In this document: piece by piece, positions 47,167-57,029 of the stretch | Numbering within the stretch: the stretch's first letter is position 1 | Layout: each line of letters opens with the position of its first letter | Assembly (NCBI GenBank): GCA_902801205.1 | Contig: CADCHE010000001.1 | Coordinates: 62,001 to 126,000 of the forward strand | DNA length: 64,000 nucleotides | Source of the DNA: an uncultured Bacteroidia bacterium | GTDB lineage: Bacteria > Bacteroidota > Bacteroidia > Bacteroidales > UBA932 | Direction: 5' to 3' | Program-made: the position numbers and the translations under genes | Notes under the pieces: generated by a model | Seen by the model: only the letters and a program-made list of their open reading frames with translations | Told to the model about the DNA's origin: nothing | Database searches by the model: none

Positions 47167-48324
47167 ATGAAAATTCTCATTGTCGACGACGAAAGGGCCA
47201 TCCGGAACTCCCTGAAGGAGATCCTGGGTGACGAAGGATACGAGGTGGACGTGGCCGAAGACGGCCCTTCCGCGCTCGCGCAGGTTGAAAAGGAACGGTA
47301 CAACGTCATCTTCTGCGACATCAAGATGCCCGGCATGGACGGGACGGAGGTTCTCGAGAAGATGGTGGCGGACGGCATCGACGCCGCCGTCATCATGATT
47401 TCCGGGCACGGCGACATCGATACGGCCGTCGAGTGCATCAAGAAGGGGGCCTTCGACTTCATCCAGAAGCCGCTCGACCTGAACCGCATCTTGATCACCA
47501 TCAAGAACGCGACGGAGCGGGCGACGATCATCAATGAGAACCGGACACTCAAGAAACGGGTGTACGGGCAGCAGATGGTCGGTGAATCCGCCCCGATCCA
47601 GCACATCCGCGAGATCATCGCCAAGGTGGCGCCGACGGACGCCCGTGTCCTCATCTGCGGCTCCAACGGTACGGGCAAGGAACTGGTGGCGCGCAGCCTG
47701 CACGCCCAGAGCCTGCGCAGCACGATGCCCTATATCGAAGTCAACTGTGCGGCCATCCCTTCGGAACTCATTGAGAGTGAGCTGTTCGGGCACGAGAAAG
47801 GAGCCTTCACCTCTGCCATCCGCCAGCACAAGGGAAAGTTTGAGCAGGCGGACGGCGGCACCCTCTTCCTGGACGAGATCGGCGACATGTCCCTCGCCGC
47901 CCAGGCCAAGGTGCTCCGGATCCTGCAGGAAAAGAAGCTTTCCCGCGTAGGCAGCGACAAGGATATCACCGTCGACGTGCGCGTGATCGCCGCCACAAAC
48001 AAGAACCTGCAGATGGAAATCAAGGAAGGCCGTTTCCGCGAAGACCTCTACCACCGGCTGAGCGTGATCGTCATCAATGTGCCGACGCTGGATGAGCGCA
48101 AGGACGATATCCCGCTCCTTGTGGACTATTTCGTCAAGCAGATCAGCACCGAGTCGGGAATGCCGGCCAAACCCTTCTCGCCCGAAGCCGTCAAAAGCCT
48201 GCAGGACCGTTCCTGGACGGGGAACATCCGCGAACTCCGCAACGTCGTGGAACGCCTGATGATCCTCGGCGGGAACCCGGTTTCAGCGCAGGACATCCGC
48301 GACTACGTGAGCCCGATCATTTGA
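47167..48324 (+). CDS. NtrC-family response regulator without a DNA-binding domain
   Basis: A 385-residue protein. The receiver domain has acidic D7/D8, phospho-acceptor D51 and K101. The AAA+ domain has Walker A GSNGTGKE (165-172), Walker B LFLDEIGD and the arginine finger region (FREDLYHR). The sigma54-contact loop reads GAFTSA (212-217) instead of GAFTGA, and the protein ends at YVSPII without the usual C-terminal Fis-type helix-turn-helix. It could act on sigma54 polymerase from solution, as a few HTH-less activators do. No partner histidine kinase is adjacent; a GH2-like gene follows after 11 nt. Confidence 0.9.
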   Translation: MKILIVDDERAIRNSLKEILGDEGYEVDVAEDGPSALAQVEKERYNVIFCDIKMPGMDGTEVLEKMVADGIDAAVIMISGHGDIDTAVECIKKGAFDFIQKPLDLNRILITIKNATERATIINENRTLKKRVYGQQMVGESAPIQHIREIIAKVAPTDARVLICGSNGTGKELVARSLHAQSLRSTMPYIEVNCAAIPSELIESELFGHEKGAFTSAIRQHKGKFEQADGGTLFLDEIGDMSLAAQAKVLRILQEKKLSRVGSDKDITVDVRVIAATNKNLQMEIKEGRFREDLYHRLSVIVINVPTLDERKDDIPLLVDYFVKQISTESGMPAKPFSPEAVKSLQDRSWTGNIRELRNVVERLMILGGNPVSAQDIRDYVSPII

Positions 48325-48335
48325 TAGACAGGACT

Positions 48336-51182
48336 ATGTATAAGAGGATATTTCTGTCGGCTGCCCTTTTGCTGGGGGCGGCCGCATGTCTTTCCGCACA
48401 GGGAGGTCGCACCTTCGAGATGCGCTGGTTCACGCGTGACGCCCGGGCCGACGGGGTGACGGACTTCCATGGCGAAACGGAATGGTTCGACACCGACACC
48501 CGCGTGGATGCCTTGAACCGGTATGCCGCCTATGGATCGCGTTTCTGGGGCGATCCGCAGCAGGATACGCCACTGTTCTCGGAGGAAGAAGTCGGTGCGC
48601 GCCTGGCTGCCGTCAAGCCGCAGCCCCTCCCCTCCGTCCGGCATCAGCTGGTGCTGGATGACTGGCGGTCCATCGGCTACAAAGCGGGTAAGGAAGCGGC
48701 GGTTGCCGCCCGTTGGAAAGCCTGGACCGCCGGTGGCGGACGCATCGCGGACGGCGCCTTGCAGCTGGACGCCGGCGCTTCCGTCAATCTGCCGGTCTCA
48801 CCGATGGACTGGCGTTTCCGCCTGCGCGCCACCTTGCGCGAACCGGCCGGCGGGCTGACCGTCCGTCTGGAAGACGGCGCCGGACACGGCGTCGACATTC
48901 CGGTCGGGAACCTTTCTTCTTTTGAAATCTACGCGGATCTGTCCGGCGGACGGATCTTCCTCTCTTCGGAAGGCCGCACGGTCCGGGAGACCGCTGCGGC
49001 GGGTCTCCAGCAGGTCTCAGCCCTTCGGATAACGGCCTTGTCCGGCCGGGCGCTGATCGACGGGGCCGCCCTCTACGCCTTTGTGCGCCAGGAAGATAAG
49101 CCGACGCAGCCTTACCGGACGGAAATGCGGTTCGACGAAGATTTCGACGCGGTACCATCCATGAAAGGCTGGCAGGACCCCGCCTATGATGACGCGCTGT
49201 GGCATCCTGTCCGGCTGCCCGCTCCGCTGGGCGGAGAACGGGCCGCGGGCGAGAGCTTCTACTTGCGGACGAAGGTGTCCGTCGGGACTTTCTGCAAGGC
49301 GATTCTCCGGATGGAAACGCTGGACCCTGCCGGAGAGGTGTGGGTCAACGGTACCCCGGCGGCCGTCCTGCGGGGAAGGATTCCGCGTGAGATCGATATT
49401 ACCGAATACCTGCTTGAGGGATGCGAGAACACCATCGCTGTCCGCGTGAAGCCCTTCCAAGCGGAGGAATCCGTCTTCCATGCCCCCTCTGACAAGCATG
49501 TGGGCTGGTTCCTGGGCCGGACGCAGCTGGTGCTCACCGATACGCCGGACCGGATTGCGGAATGCCTGGTACATACGCAGGCGCTTTCGGAAAACGAGGC
49601 CCTGCAGCATCACCGGATCGTCCTGCGCAATGACACAGGATTCTCCAGGAAGGGCAGCCTGATCCTCCGCTATGCGCCCTGGTTCCCTTCTGAGGGTGCC
49701 TGCGTTTCGGAGGTGGAACAGGCCGTCGAACTGCGTCCGCGCGTGGACAATCCTGTCGATATGGACCTGCGCATCCCTTCGCCGAGGCTCTGGAATCCGT
49801 CCTCACCGCAGCTTTACAAGGTCGAGGTGGTACTGAAGGACGAGGACGGCCGCGTCGTGGACGATTTCGTCACCACAACGGGCATCCGCCTCATCGAGCA
49901 GCGCCAGGGCGTGCTTTACGTCAACGGGCAGCCCGAGGTCCTGGGCGGCGGACAGAATCTCGGGTACCGCATGCCGGTGGAAAACGCCGCGGTCACCATC
50001 CGCTGCGCAACCGACGCGATGGTGATGCGCGAACTGATGATGTCCAAGGCCTTGGGCAACCTGCTCCGCATCCACGTGCAGTCCCAGATGCATGAATCCG
50101 ACGGCATCAATGACCCGCGTTTCGCCGAATACGCCGACCAGCTGGGCCTTTTCCTGATCTGGCAGACGGCGGGCTGGATCCGTGAAGGAGAGGTGTGGAA
50201 CGTCGATATCGCTGATTTTCCTGCCTACATGCGGAGGGTCTACAACCATCCTTCCATCGTGATGTGGGAGGCGTCCAACCATCCGAACCGGTTCCGCCGG
50301 CACGACGCCTCCGATTCGCAGGACTACATCCGCTCCATCGTCTCCACGATCACCCAGCTCGACAGCAGCCGGCTGGTCTCGCCGACCTCTTTCTGGCAGC
50401 ACATGCACTTCGCCACCTATGACGGTTCGGTCGATGACAAGGGGAATCCCCTGGCGCCTAATCCCTGGCTGATGCACCGGATGATGACGCGGGGCAGTCA
50501 GGATTCCTACGCCGGTTACACCCATACCTGGAGCGAACTGCGGAAGATTCCGTATCCCTTCGCAAAGTCGTGCCTGGATGCCAAAGACCTGTGCTATTTC
50601 AACTTCGAGCATGAGGAATCCATCGGGCAGCCCAACTGGGCGCTGGCCCGCAAGGAGCCGTGGTTCGAGATTTTCTCCTATGAACGTGACTACGAAAAGG
50701 CCAGCATCGGCCGTTTCCTGGAGGCGGACGAGTGGAAAGCCAGTCAGGCCTACCAGGCCTTCTCCGCGTGGGAATCGATGAAGATGCAGCTTCTGTGCGG
50801 GGTCAGCGGATTCTCCTGGTGCTCCCTGGAGTCCGGGCCCAACATGTTTACGTACGAGAAGCCGGTCGTGGATCCGTTCTGTGTTCCGAAGCTGGCATTC
50901 CATGCCAACCGGATGGCGTTCCAGCGGACCTGGGCCGGCAGCGATGACGTCGATACGGTGTATGGTCCCGGCGACGAGATTCGTCCGGTCATCTTCAACC
51001 TGGACGGCGCGCGTCGTGTCACCCTGGAAGTGGAACTGCAGAATGAGAAAGGCCGTACGCTGGAACGCAAGGTCTTCAAAGACGTGGAAGTGGCTGCCGG
51101 ACGCAGCGTCACGCGGCTGGCACCGTTCCGTTTCCGCAACCGGTCGGAAGGCTGCCGCTTCATCGTCTATACCCTTCGATGA
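48336..51182 (+). CDS. Exported GH2-like glycosidase family protein with altered catalytic motif
   Basis: A 948-residue exported protein; signal MYKRIFLSAALLLGAAACLS from the ATG at 48336 (a TTG five codons earlier is less likely). The order of domains fits GH2: an extra N-terminal region, a jelly-roll with VWVNGTPAAVLRGRIPREID, immunoglobulin-like domains (SPRLWNPSSPQLYKVEV) and a TIM barrel. In the barrel the usual acid/base pair NE after NHPSIVMW is replaced by NHPN (WEASNHPN), while a Glu-rich FEHEESIGQPNW stands where the nucleophile is expected. It may be a divergent or inactive enzyme. It follows the response regulator by 11 nt. Confidence 0.8.
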   Translation: MYKRIFLSAALLLGAAACLSAQGGRTFEMRWFTRDARADGVTDFHGETEWFDTDTRVDALNRYAAYGSRFWGDPQQDTPLFSEEEVGARLAAVKPQPLPSVRHQLVLDDWRSIGYKAGKEAAVAARWKAWTAGGGRIADGALQLDAGASVNLPVSPMDWRFRLRATLREPAGGLTVRLEDGAGHGVDIPVGNLSSFEIYADLSGGRIFLSSEGRTVRETAAAGLQQVSALRITALSGRALIDGAALYAFVRQEDKPTQPYRTEMRFDEDFDAVPSMKGWQDPAYDDALWHPVRLPAPLGGERAAGESFYLRTKVSVGTFCKAILRMETLDPAGEVWVNGTPAAVLRGRIPREIDITEYLLEGCENTIAVRVKPFQAEESVFHAPSDKHVGWFLGRTQLVLTDTPDRIAECLVHTQALSENEALQHHRIVLRNDTGFSRKGSLILRYAPWFPSEGACVSEVEQAVELRPRVDNPVDMDLRIPSPRLWNPSSPQLYKVEVVLKDEDGRVVDDFVTTTGIRLIEQRQGVLYVNGQPEVLGGGQNLGYRMPVENAAVTIRCATDAMVMRELMMSKALGNLLRIHVQSQMHESDGINDPRFAEYADQLGLFLIWQTAGWIREGEVWNVDIADFPAYMRRVYNHPSIVMWEASNHPNRFRRHDASDSQDYIRSIVSTITQLDSSRLVSPTSFWQHMHFATYDGSVDDKGNPLAPNPWLMHRMMTRGSQDSYAGYTHTWSELRKIPYPFAKSCLDAKDLCYFNFEHEESIGQPNWALARKEPWFEIFSYERDYEKASIGRFLEADEWKASQAYQAFSAWESMKMQLLCGVSGFSWCSLESGPNMFTYEKPVVDPFCVPKLAFHANRMAFQRTWAGSDDVDTVYGPGDEIRPVIFNLDGARRVTLEVELQNEKGRTLERKVFKDVEVAAGRSVTRLAPFRFRNRSEGCRFIVYTLR

Positions 51183-51188
51183 GGCGCG

Positions 51189-52766
51189 TCAGTTGCCTTG
51201 GTGGATGGCCGCCTGCAGCATCGTGTCAACCTCTTCGTACAGCTTGTAGAAGGCGTTTTCACCGAGTTTGGAGTAACGCCCGACCAGCGCGCGGAGCTGC
51301 GGCTCCAGATAGGGCAGCGTTTCGTCCCATTCCCGGTCCGTCGCGGTGATTCCGTCCTGCTTCTGCGCGAAAGCGCGGAACTGCTTCGGCAGGTCCATTC
51401 CGTCCAGCAGCGGTATCAGGTCGTTGAAGGATTCGACCGGTGCAAGCTTGCTGCGGTAGCGGTCGAACATCTCCGACGCGAAGCGCATCTGTGTCGCCTT
51501 CTTGTTGCAGGCGACAAAGAAATCGGAAGCCCGGGTCGTGTCGATCGGAACGAAGACATCCGGGATGATGCCGCCGCCTCCGTAGACCGTACGTCCCCCG
51601 CGTGTCTTGTAGATCGCTGTCGAATCGATCTTGATGCTGTCGGCTACGAGCATTTCTCCGTCCGTGTAACGCTTGTAGATATCATACTGATAGTCAGACG
51701 AGTACGGCTTTTGAATGCAGCGGCCGGAAGGGGTGTGGAAGCGGGCGACCGTGAGCCGGACGCCGGATCCGTCGCTGAAGTAGATAGGCTCCTGCACCAG
51801 GCCCTTGCCGAAGGAACGGCGGCCGATGATCGTGCCCCGGTCGTTGTCCTGGATGGCGCCCGCGAAGATCTCGCTGGACGAGGCCGAGTTCTCATTGATC
51901 AGCACGGTGAGCCCGATTTTCTGCAGGATCCCCTGCCCGTCGGCGACATAGTCTTCGCGATTGCGGTGCAGGCCTTCCATGTAGACGATCTCATCCCCTT
52001 TGCTGAGGAACATGTTTGCCAGCTTGTTTGCCTGGTCGAGATAGCCGCCTGCATTGTCGCGCAGGTCAAGGATCAGGCGGGTCATGCCCTGGTTCAGCAG
52101 GTTCGCCGCGGCAATGAAGCTCTCGGATGCCGTGGTGCGCGTAAACTTCGACAGGCGGATGTAGCCCAGGGTGTCATTGACCATGAAGGAAGCGTCGATG
52201 CAGTGCACGGGGATCTTTCCGCGCGTGATCTCGAAGGGGATCCGCGTCCCGGCGCGCCCGACCGTGACCGTCACTTTCGTGCCGGCCGGCCCTTTCATCC
52301 GCCGGACCATGCTGTCCTGCGGGAAGCCGACGCCGGCGATCACCTTGTCGTCGACCTGGAGGATGCGGTCGCCCTGCAGGAGCCCCGCCTTCTCGGACGG
52401 ACCGCCGGGGATGACTTCCAGCACGATGGCCGTGTCGTTGGGCACGTTGAACTGGATCCCGATGCCGTCGAAGTTCCCGGCCAGTTCCGTCTCCGCCTCG
52501 GTCAGTTTGACCGGCGGCATGTAGACGGAATGCGGGTCGAGCTGGGCGAGGGCGGCCGCAATGGCGGCTTCCGTGACCTTCTCCCGGTCGATGGTGTCCA
52601 CGTAGTTGCGGTCGATCTGCTGGAGGATGAGATTCAGTTTCCGCCAGTCCGTGCCCTGGACGCGGAGGATGTTCTTGCTCTTGTAGTAGGACTGCACGGT
52701 CATCACGGCCAGTGCGCCGACAAGGATGCCCAGCAGCGCGACCCAGATGGAGGCGTATTTTCTCAT
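51189..52766 (-). CDS. S41-family C-terminal processing peptidase
   Basis: A 525-residue serine peptidase. An N-terminal signal anchor (about 6-25) is followed by a PDZ domain (about 95-175; GIGIQF, GPSEKAGLLQGD). The catalytic region NENSASSSEI (291-300) holds the serine and FGKG gives the general-base lysine K321. A C-terminal helical extension of about 120 residues is typical for the phylum. Acts in the periplasm on protein C-termini. Last gene of a seven-gene transcript; its ATG overlaps the deaminase stop (ATGA). Confidence 0.94.
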   Translation of the reverse strand: MRKYASIWVALLGILVGALAVMTVQSYYKSKNILRVQGTDWRKLNLILQQIDRNYVDTIDREKVTEAAIAAALAQLDPHSVYMPPVKLTEAETELAGNFDGIGIQFNVPNDTAIVLEVIPGGPSEKAGLLQGDRILQVDDKVIAGVGFPQDSMVRRMKGPAGTKVTVTVGRAGTRIPFEITRGKIPVHCIDASFMVNDTLGYIRLSKFTRTTASESFIAAANLLNQGMTRLILDLRDNAGGYLDQANKLANMFLSKGDEIVYMEGLHRNREDYVADGQGILQKIGLTVLINENSASSSEIFAGAIQDNDRGTIIGRRSFGKGLVQEPIYFSDGSGVRLTVARFHTPSGRCIQKPYSSDYQYDIYKRYTDGEMLVADSIKIDSTAIYKTRGGRTVYGGGGIIPDVFVPIDTTRASDFFVACNKKATQMRFASEMFDRYRSKLAPVESFNDLIPLLDGMDLPKQFRAFAQKQDGITATDREWDETLPYLEPQLRALVGRYSKLGENAFYKLYEEVDTMLQAAIHQGN

Positions 52767-53170
52767 TCGTCTATCTTTTCAACTTGGATTCCAGCCTGCC
52801 GGAGCAGGTCCACGCCGTCCGTCAGCCGGTATTCGTCTTTATATACAACGCGTTTGATGCCGGCCTGGATGATGAGTTTGGCGCATTCCAGGCAGGGGGA
52901 GGCCGTCACGTACAGGGTGGAGCCTTCGCTGCTGTTGCCGGACTTGGCCACCTTCGTGATGGCGTTCGCCTCGGCGTGCAGGACATAGGGTTTCGTCACA
53001 CCGTTCTCGTCTTCGCAGATGTTCTCGAATCCGGAGGGGGTGCCGTTGTAGCCGTCCGAGATGATCATCCGGTTCTTGACGATCAGGGCACCGACCTGCC
53101 TGCGCTTGCAGTAGGAGTTCTTGGCCCAGATTTCGGCCATTTCCAGATACCGGCAGTCAAACTTTTCCAT
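52763..53170 (-). CDS. dCMP deaminase family protein
   Basis: A 135-residue zinc deaminase. The start MEKFDCRYLEMAEIWAKNS at 53170 shares one base with the acyl-CoA ligase stop (TAATG). Zinc and catalytic residues are H65 and E67 (HAEANA) with C93 and C96 (PCLEC). The sequence fits deoxycytidylate deaminase/ComEB, producing dUMP for thymidylate synthesis. Overlaps both neighbours, so its translation is coupled. Confidence 0.93.
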   Translation of the reverse strand: MEKFDCRYLEMAEIWAKNSYCKRRQVGALIVKNRMIISDGYNGTPSGFENICEDENGVTKPYVLHAEANAITKVAKSGNSSEGSTLYVTASPCLECAKLIIQAGIKRVVYKDEYRLTDGVDLLRQAGIQVEKIDE

Positions 53171-54837
53171 TACTTGTTGCGCTGGTAGAGGTAACGCTTG
53201 ATGCTGCGCTTGGGGGTACGCTCGAAGTCTTCCGGCATGAACTCGACCTTGCGGATCTGGGCGTAGTTCGGCAGATCCTTGTTGATCTGCGGAAGCAGCG
53301 ACTGCAGGTGTGCTTCCAGCTCGGGCCGTCCCATGCCGTCCAGCTCGCCCTGGTGGTAGTCGGGATAGATCAGCGCCGTGAGGCCGCCGTCCTCGATGAC
53401 GAGGGAATCCACGATGTAGGCCATCGAGTTGATGACGGACTCCAGCTCTTCCGGATAGATGTTCTGTCCGTTCGGACCCAGGATCATGCACTTGGAGCGG
53501 CCGCGGATGAACAGGTAGCCGTCGGCATCGATGACACCCATGTCACCGGTGCGCAGCCAGCCGTCTTCCGTGAAGAGGGCGGCCGTCGCTTCTTCGTTCT
53601 TGAAATAACCCAGCGGGAGGTTCGGACCGAAGGCCTGGATCTCCCCTTCGATGTTCTGCGGGTCCGGCGAGTCGATGCGAATCTGCATGTTCAGGGCCGC
53701 TTTGCCGCAGGAGTATAGCTTCTTGTCCTTGTGCGAGGCGTAGGTGATGATCGGGGCGCACTCCGTCATGCCGTAGCCGACGGTGTAGGGGAACTCGATC
53801 GTCCAGAAGAACTTTTCAATCTCCTTGTTGAACGCGGCACCGCCCATGATCACCTCTACGAAATTGCCGCCGAACGCATTCGTCAGTTCCGTGCGGATCT
53901 TCTTCTGGATCATCTTGTCCACGACGGGGATGCGGAGCATCGTCTTGACGGAGCCTTTCTCCACGATCTTCTGGATCTTGGATTTGTACACTTTCTCGAT
54001 GATCAGCGGAACGGCGATGATAATGTTCGGCTTCACCTCCTCGAAGGCCTGCATGATGATCTTCGGGCTGGGGATACGGGTGAGGAAGTGCACATGCGCG
54101 CCGATCGTCATCTCGAACAGGAACTCGAACATCATGCCGTACATGTGCGCGGAAGGCAGCATCGAAACGACGTTGCTCGTGTTGTTGAGCATCGGCAGTA
54201 CATGCGCGGCGAACTGTATGTTCGAATACAGGGCCCGGTAGGGGATCATCACACCCTTGGAGAAACCGGAGGTGCCGGAGGTGTAGTTGATCATCGCCAG
54301 TTCGTTGGGGGAGTCCTTGTAATAGCACAGGTCTCCGGGTTCGAAGCTGTTCGGATGCCGTTTGCCGAAATACTCATTCATGTGTTCGCGCGCTTCCGTG
54401 ATCCGGCTGTTGCGGGCGTACAGGAGCTTGAACGTATTGATTTGGACGACGGCGTACAGGTTCGGCATCTCGTCCGGATTCAGCCCCTCCCAGATGACAT
54501 CGTCCACGAAGAGGACCTTCGCTTCCGAGTGGTTGACCAGGTAGTGGATGTTGCCGGACTTGAATTCATGCAGGATCGGGACGGCGACAGCGCCGTACGT
54601 GATGGTGGCCAGGAAGCTGACGCCCCAGTTCACCTGGTTCCGCGAGCAGATGGCCACGCGGTCCTCCTTGTGGAGGAAGCACTTTTCAAAGGCGATGTGC
54701 AACTTCTCGATTCTGCGGGCAACGTCCCGGTAACACAGGCTGGCACCCTGGTAGTTCGACAGTGCATGTCTGTCCCAATTTTCCTGGAAACTCTTCTCGA
54801 TGAGTTTGTTGACCGATTGAAAAGTAAAATCGTTCAT
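53170..54837 (-). CDS. AMP-forming acyl-CoA ligase (long-chain type)
   Basis: A 555-residue ANL-family enzyme. The P-loop INYTSGTSGFSKG (about 189-201), YGMTECAP (A5 motif), GWLRTGDMG (A7) and the C-terminal catalytic lysine region (FERTPKRSIKR) are intact. It activates a carboxylic acid, most likely a fatty acid, to acyl-CoA via acyl-AMP. The lid domain is complete. Member of the asnS-to-S41 operon, with no obvious metabolic link to its neighbours. Confidence 0.92.
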   Translation of the reverse strand: MNDFTFQSVNKLIEKSFQENWDRHALSNYQGASLCYRDVARRIEKLHIAFEKCFLHKEDRVAICSRNQVNWGVSFLATITYGAVAVPILHEFKSGNIHYLVNHSEAKVLFVDDVIWEGLNPDEMPNLYAVVQINTFKLLYARNSRITEAREHMNEYFGKRHPNSFEPGDLCYYKDSPNELAMINYTSGTSGFSKGVMIPYRALYSNIQFAAHVLPMLNNTSNVVSMLPSAHMYGMMFEFLFEMTIGAHVHFLTRIPSPKIIMQAFEEVKPNIIIAVPLIIEKVYKSKIQKIVEKGSVKTMLRIPVVDKMIQKKIRTELTNAFGGNFVEVIMGGAAFNKEIEKFFWTIEFPYTVGYGMTECAPIITYASHKDKKLYSCGKAALNMQIRIDSPDPQNIEGEIQAFGPNLPLGYFKNEEATAALFTEDGWLRTGDMGVIDADGYLFIRGRSKCMILGPNGQNIYPEELESVINSMAYIVDSLVIEDGGLTALIYPDYHQGELDGMGRPELEAHLQSLLPQINKDLPNYAQIRKVEFMPEDFERTPKRSIKRYLYQRNK

Positions 54838-54853
54838 ATACTTTCTCTGTTTA

Positions 54854-57022
54854 TCATTCTAGTTTGAAGGATCGTTCCTTTCCGTCGTAGCATTTGGCCT
54901 TGACGGAGTTCTTGCCCGAGGGCTCGACCGGGCTGTCAGGGCGGACCATCTTGCCGCCCGTATTGTTCCAAAGGCTTTCGCCTCCCTTGAAGGGGAAGCA
55001 GAGCGTCTGGCGCGAAGTCCGGACGATCCAGTATTTACTGCCGCCGCTCTCCAGCAGTTCGGGGAGCGACTTGATGGTCTCGTTTACGGTGAAGCCCTTC
55101 CAGTCCGCAGCCGTTTTCCCGTGCAGGTCGTACATGCCGACGGTGTTGTCGGCGTGCAGGACGACGGCCGTGTAGCCGTGCGCACCGGTGAAGTCATAGA
55201 CGGCCGGTCCCAGGGTAATCTGCTTGCCCAGCTCCACGGGGAAGCCGCCGACGAAGCGGCCCAGGCGGTCGAGCAGGTACAACTTCGATCCGGCACCGAA
55301 CAGGAACTGGATCTTGCCGTTGGCGAAGTAATCGATGTCTTCCACCGTTCCGGCGATCTTTTCCTTGAAGGGAATACCCCAGAGGTCCTTGCCGTTTTCG
55401 TCCTGCAGGCAGATGGACAGGTGGGCGTTCTGGTAGAGTTTGTTCGTCTGGCCGGTGGCGCTGTTCTTCACGGGGAAGGGACCCTCCGGTACGACGACCG
55501 AGGTGTCGTAGTCCGTTTCCGCCTGCTGCTTGCCCGGGACGGTGTTCAGGCGGTCGATGCTGATGTCAGCATCGAGGCGTCCTCCTTCCGCCGAAGCGGA
55601 CAGGAACAGGGGGGCGTAGGTGACGCCGGCCAGGCTCGCCCGGACGGCTTTCGCCGTCGGCGCACTGAACGTGGCGTCGGCGACGGTCGGGTCTTCCGTC
55701 AGGGAATGGTACAGGAAGAATCGGCACCCCTTGGCGGGAATCCGCCCCGACAGGTCGCATTCGTCCAGGTAGGTCTTGAGGGTCTGTGTGGCGAACCCTT
55801 CCTGCCGCCATGCGTCGATGACGGCCGCGGAACCGATGACGGTCCAGCTGCCCAGGGACAGGCAGGTGTCCTCGCCGTCCGGCGTGAAGAGGTCACCGAA
55901 CAGCGTGCTCACGAAGCCGCCGTACGGGAAGGAGGCGGGCTCGGAAACGCCTTTCTTCCGGGCGCCCGAGCGGACCAGCAGCACTTTTTTCAGTTCTTTT
56001 CCGATGTGGACGCCGGCCAGGGCCACCTCGCTGATTGCTAGGGACTTCGCCCATTCTTCCGCCTGCGTGCCCGTCAGTTTCTTCTGGGCGTCGAGCGCTG
56101 CGCGGTAGGCGTCGAGCTTGATGCGGGCGTCCATGTATCTCCGCCATGCCTTGATGTAGGCGTCGATATCGGCGACCGGCAGGTCGAACACGTAGTCGAC
56201 GCCGGAGGGCAGGACATCCTGCACCATGACCTCTCCTTCTCCAGCCTGCGCGAGCACGCCTGCGTAGAAGGCCGGATCCTCCCCGTACAGGAGGGATGCG
56301 GTCAGCCGTGACCCGGCATCGGAACGCTTCTGCACGGAGAAGGCGGTCCAGGATGCCATCCGAGAGAGGAACTGGGCGGCCGCACGGTGTTTCCCTGCGA
56401 AATAGGTCCGCTGGAGGACGTCCATGTAGTTGTTCGAGATGAAGAGGAGGTCTTCGCCGGCGGTCTGCCCGGCCAGCGGTGCGAAGCCCTTCGCTTCAAG
56501 GATGGAGTCTCCCTGGTCGATGTGGCGCACCGACGAGGAGAGCACGGTCTGCGAATTGGATACGAGGAAGAGGCCGTCGTGCACCCGGGCGGAGAGCCCG
56601 GCGGCGAGGGCGCTGTCCACCAGGGCGTGGAGGACAGCGGTGTCCCTGGCGGACGTCCCGACGGAGACGGCAAGCAGCGGCTGCAGTTCCTTGGCGTAGT
56701 TGAGCGACAGGAGTGCCGGGGCCTTGGAGAACCGCCCGCACCCGTCCATGATGGCGTCGAGCTTGCCGCGGACCAGTTCGCTGAAGACGGCGGTGGAATC
56801 ATCCAGGTACTTCCGCAGGCGGCCGAAGTCTTTGGTGCAGAAGACGAGGACGGCGTCGGAAGGGACGGCCCGGACCAGCGGATGCCGCTCCTCGAAGCGG
56901 CCTGCGGGCACCGGCTCGCCGGGCCCTTCATGGTCGGAGTACAGCTTCGCGATGGCGTAGGCGATGCCTCCGGCCAGCAGGACGACGGCCGTAATGAGCA
57001 GTATCAGCGTCTTCTTGTTCAT
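54854..57022 (-). CDS. Membrane-anchored exported protein of unknown function
   Basis: A 722-residue protein. The start MNKKTLILLI at 57022, 7 nt after the TonB-like gene, is preferred over an ATG six codons upstream. One membrane segment (about 4-25) is followed by a large periplasmic part. Residues about 40-460 are mixed alpha/beta, as in DUF3352-type Bacteroidota proteins. Residues about 500-720 (LYLLDRLGRFVGGFPVELG, TVGMYDLHGKTAADW) look like beta-propeller repeats. Function unknown; coupling to a TonB-like protein suggests an envelope role. Confidence 0.65.
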   Translation of the reverse strand: MNKKTLILLITAVVLLAGGIAYAIAKLYSDHEGPGEPVPAGRFEERHPLVRAVPSDAVLVFCTKDFGRLRKYLDDSTAVFSELVRGKLDAIMDGCGRFSKAPALLSLNYAKELQPLLAVSVGTSARDTAVLHALVDSALAAGLSARVHDGLFLVSNSQTVLSSSVRHIDQGDSILEAKGFAPLAGQTAGEDLLFISNNYMDVLQRTYFAGKHRAAAQFLSRMASWTAFSVQKRSDAGSRLTASLLYGEDPAFYAGVLAQAGEGEVMVQDVLPSGVDYVFDLPVADIDAYIKAWRRYMDARIKLDAYRAALDAQKKLTGTQAEEWAKSLAISEVALAGVHIGKELKKVLLVRSGARKKGVSEPASFPYGGFVSTLFGDLFTPDGEDTCLSLGSWTVIGSAAVIDAWRQEGFATQTLKTYLDECDLSGRIPAKGCRFFLYHSLTEDPTVADATFSAPTAKAVRASLAGVTYAPLFLSASAEGGRLDADISIDRLNTVPGKQQAETDYDTSVVVPEGPFPVKNSATGQTNKLYQNAHLSICLQDENGKDLWGIPFKEKIAGTVEDIDYFANGKIQFLFGAGSKLYLLDRLGRFVGGFPVELGKQITLGPAVYDFTGAHGYTAVVLHADNTVGMYDLHGKTAADWKGFTVNETIKSLPELLESGGSKYWIVRTSRQTLCFPFKGGESLWNNTGGKMVRPDSPVEPSGKNSVKAKCYDGKERSFKLE

Positions 57023-57029
57023 ATCCGTG

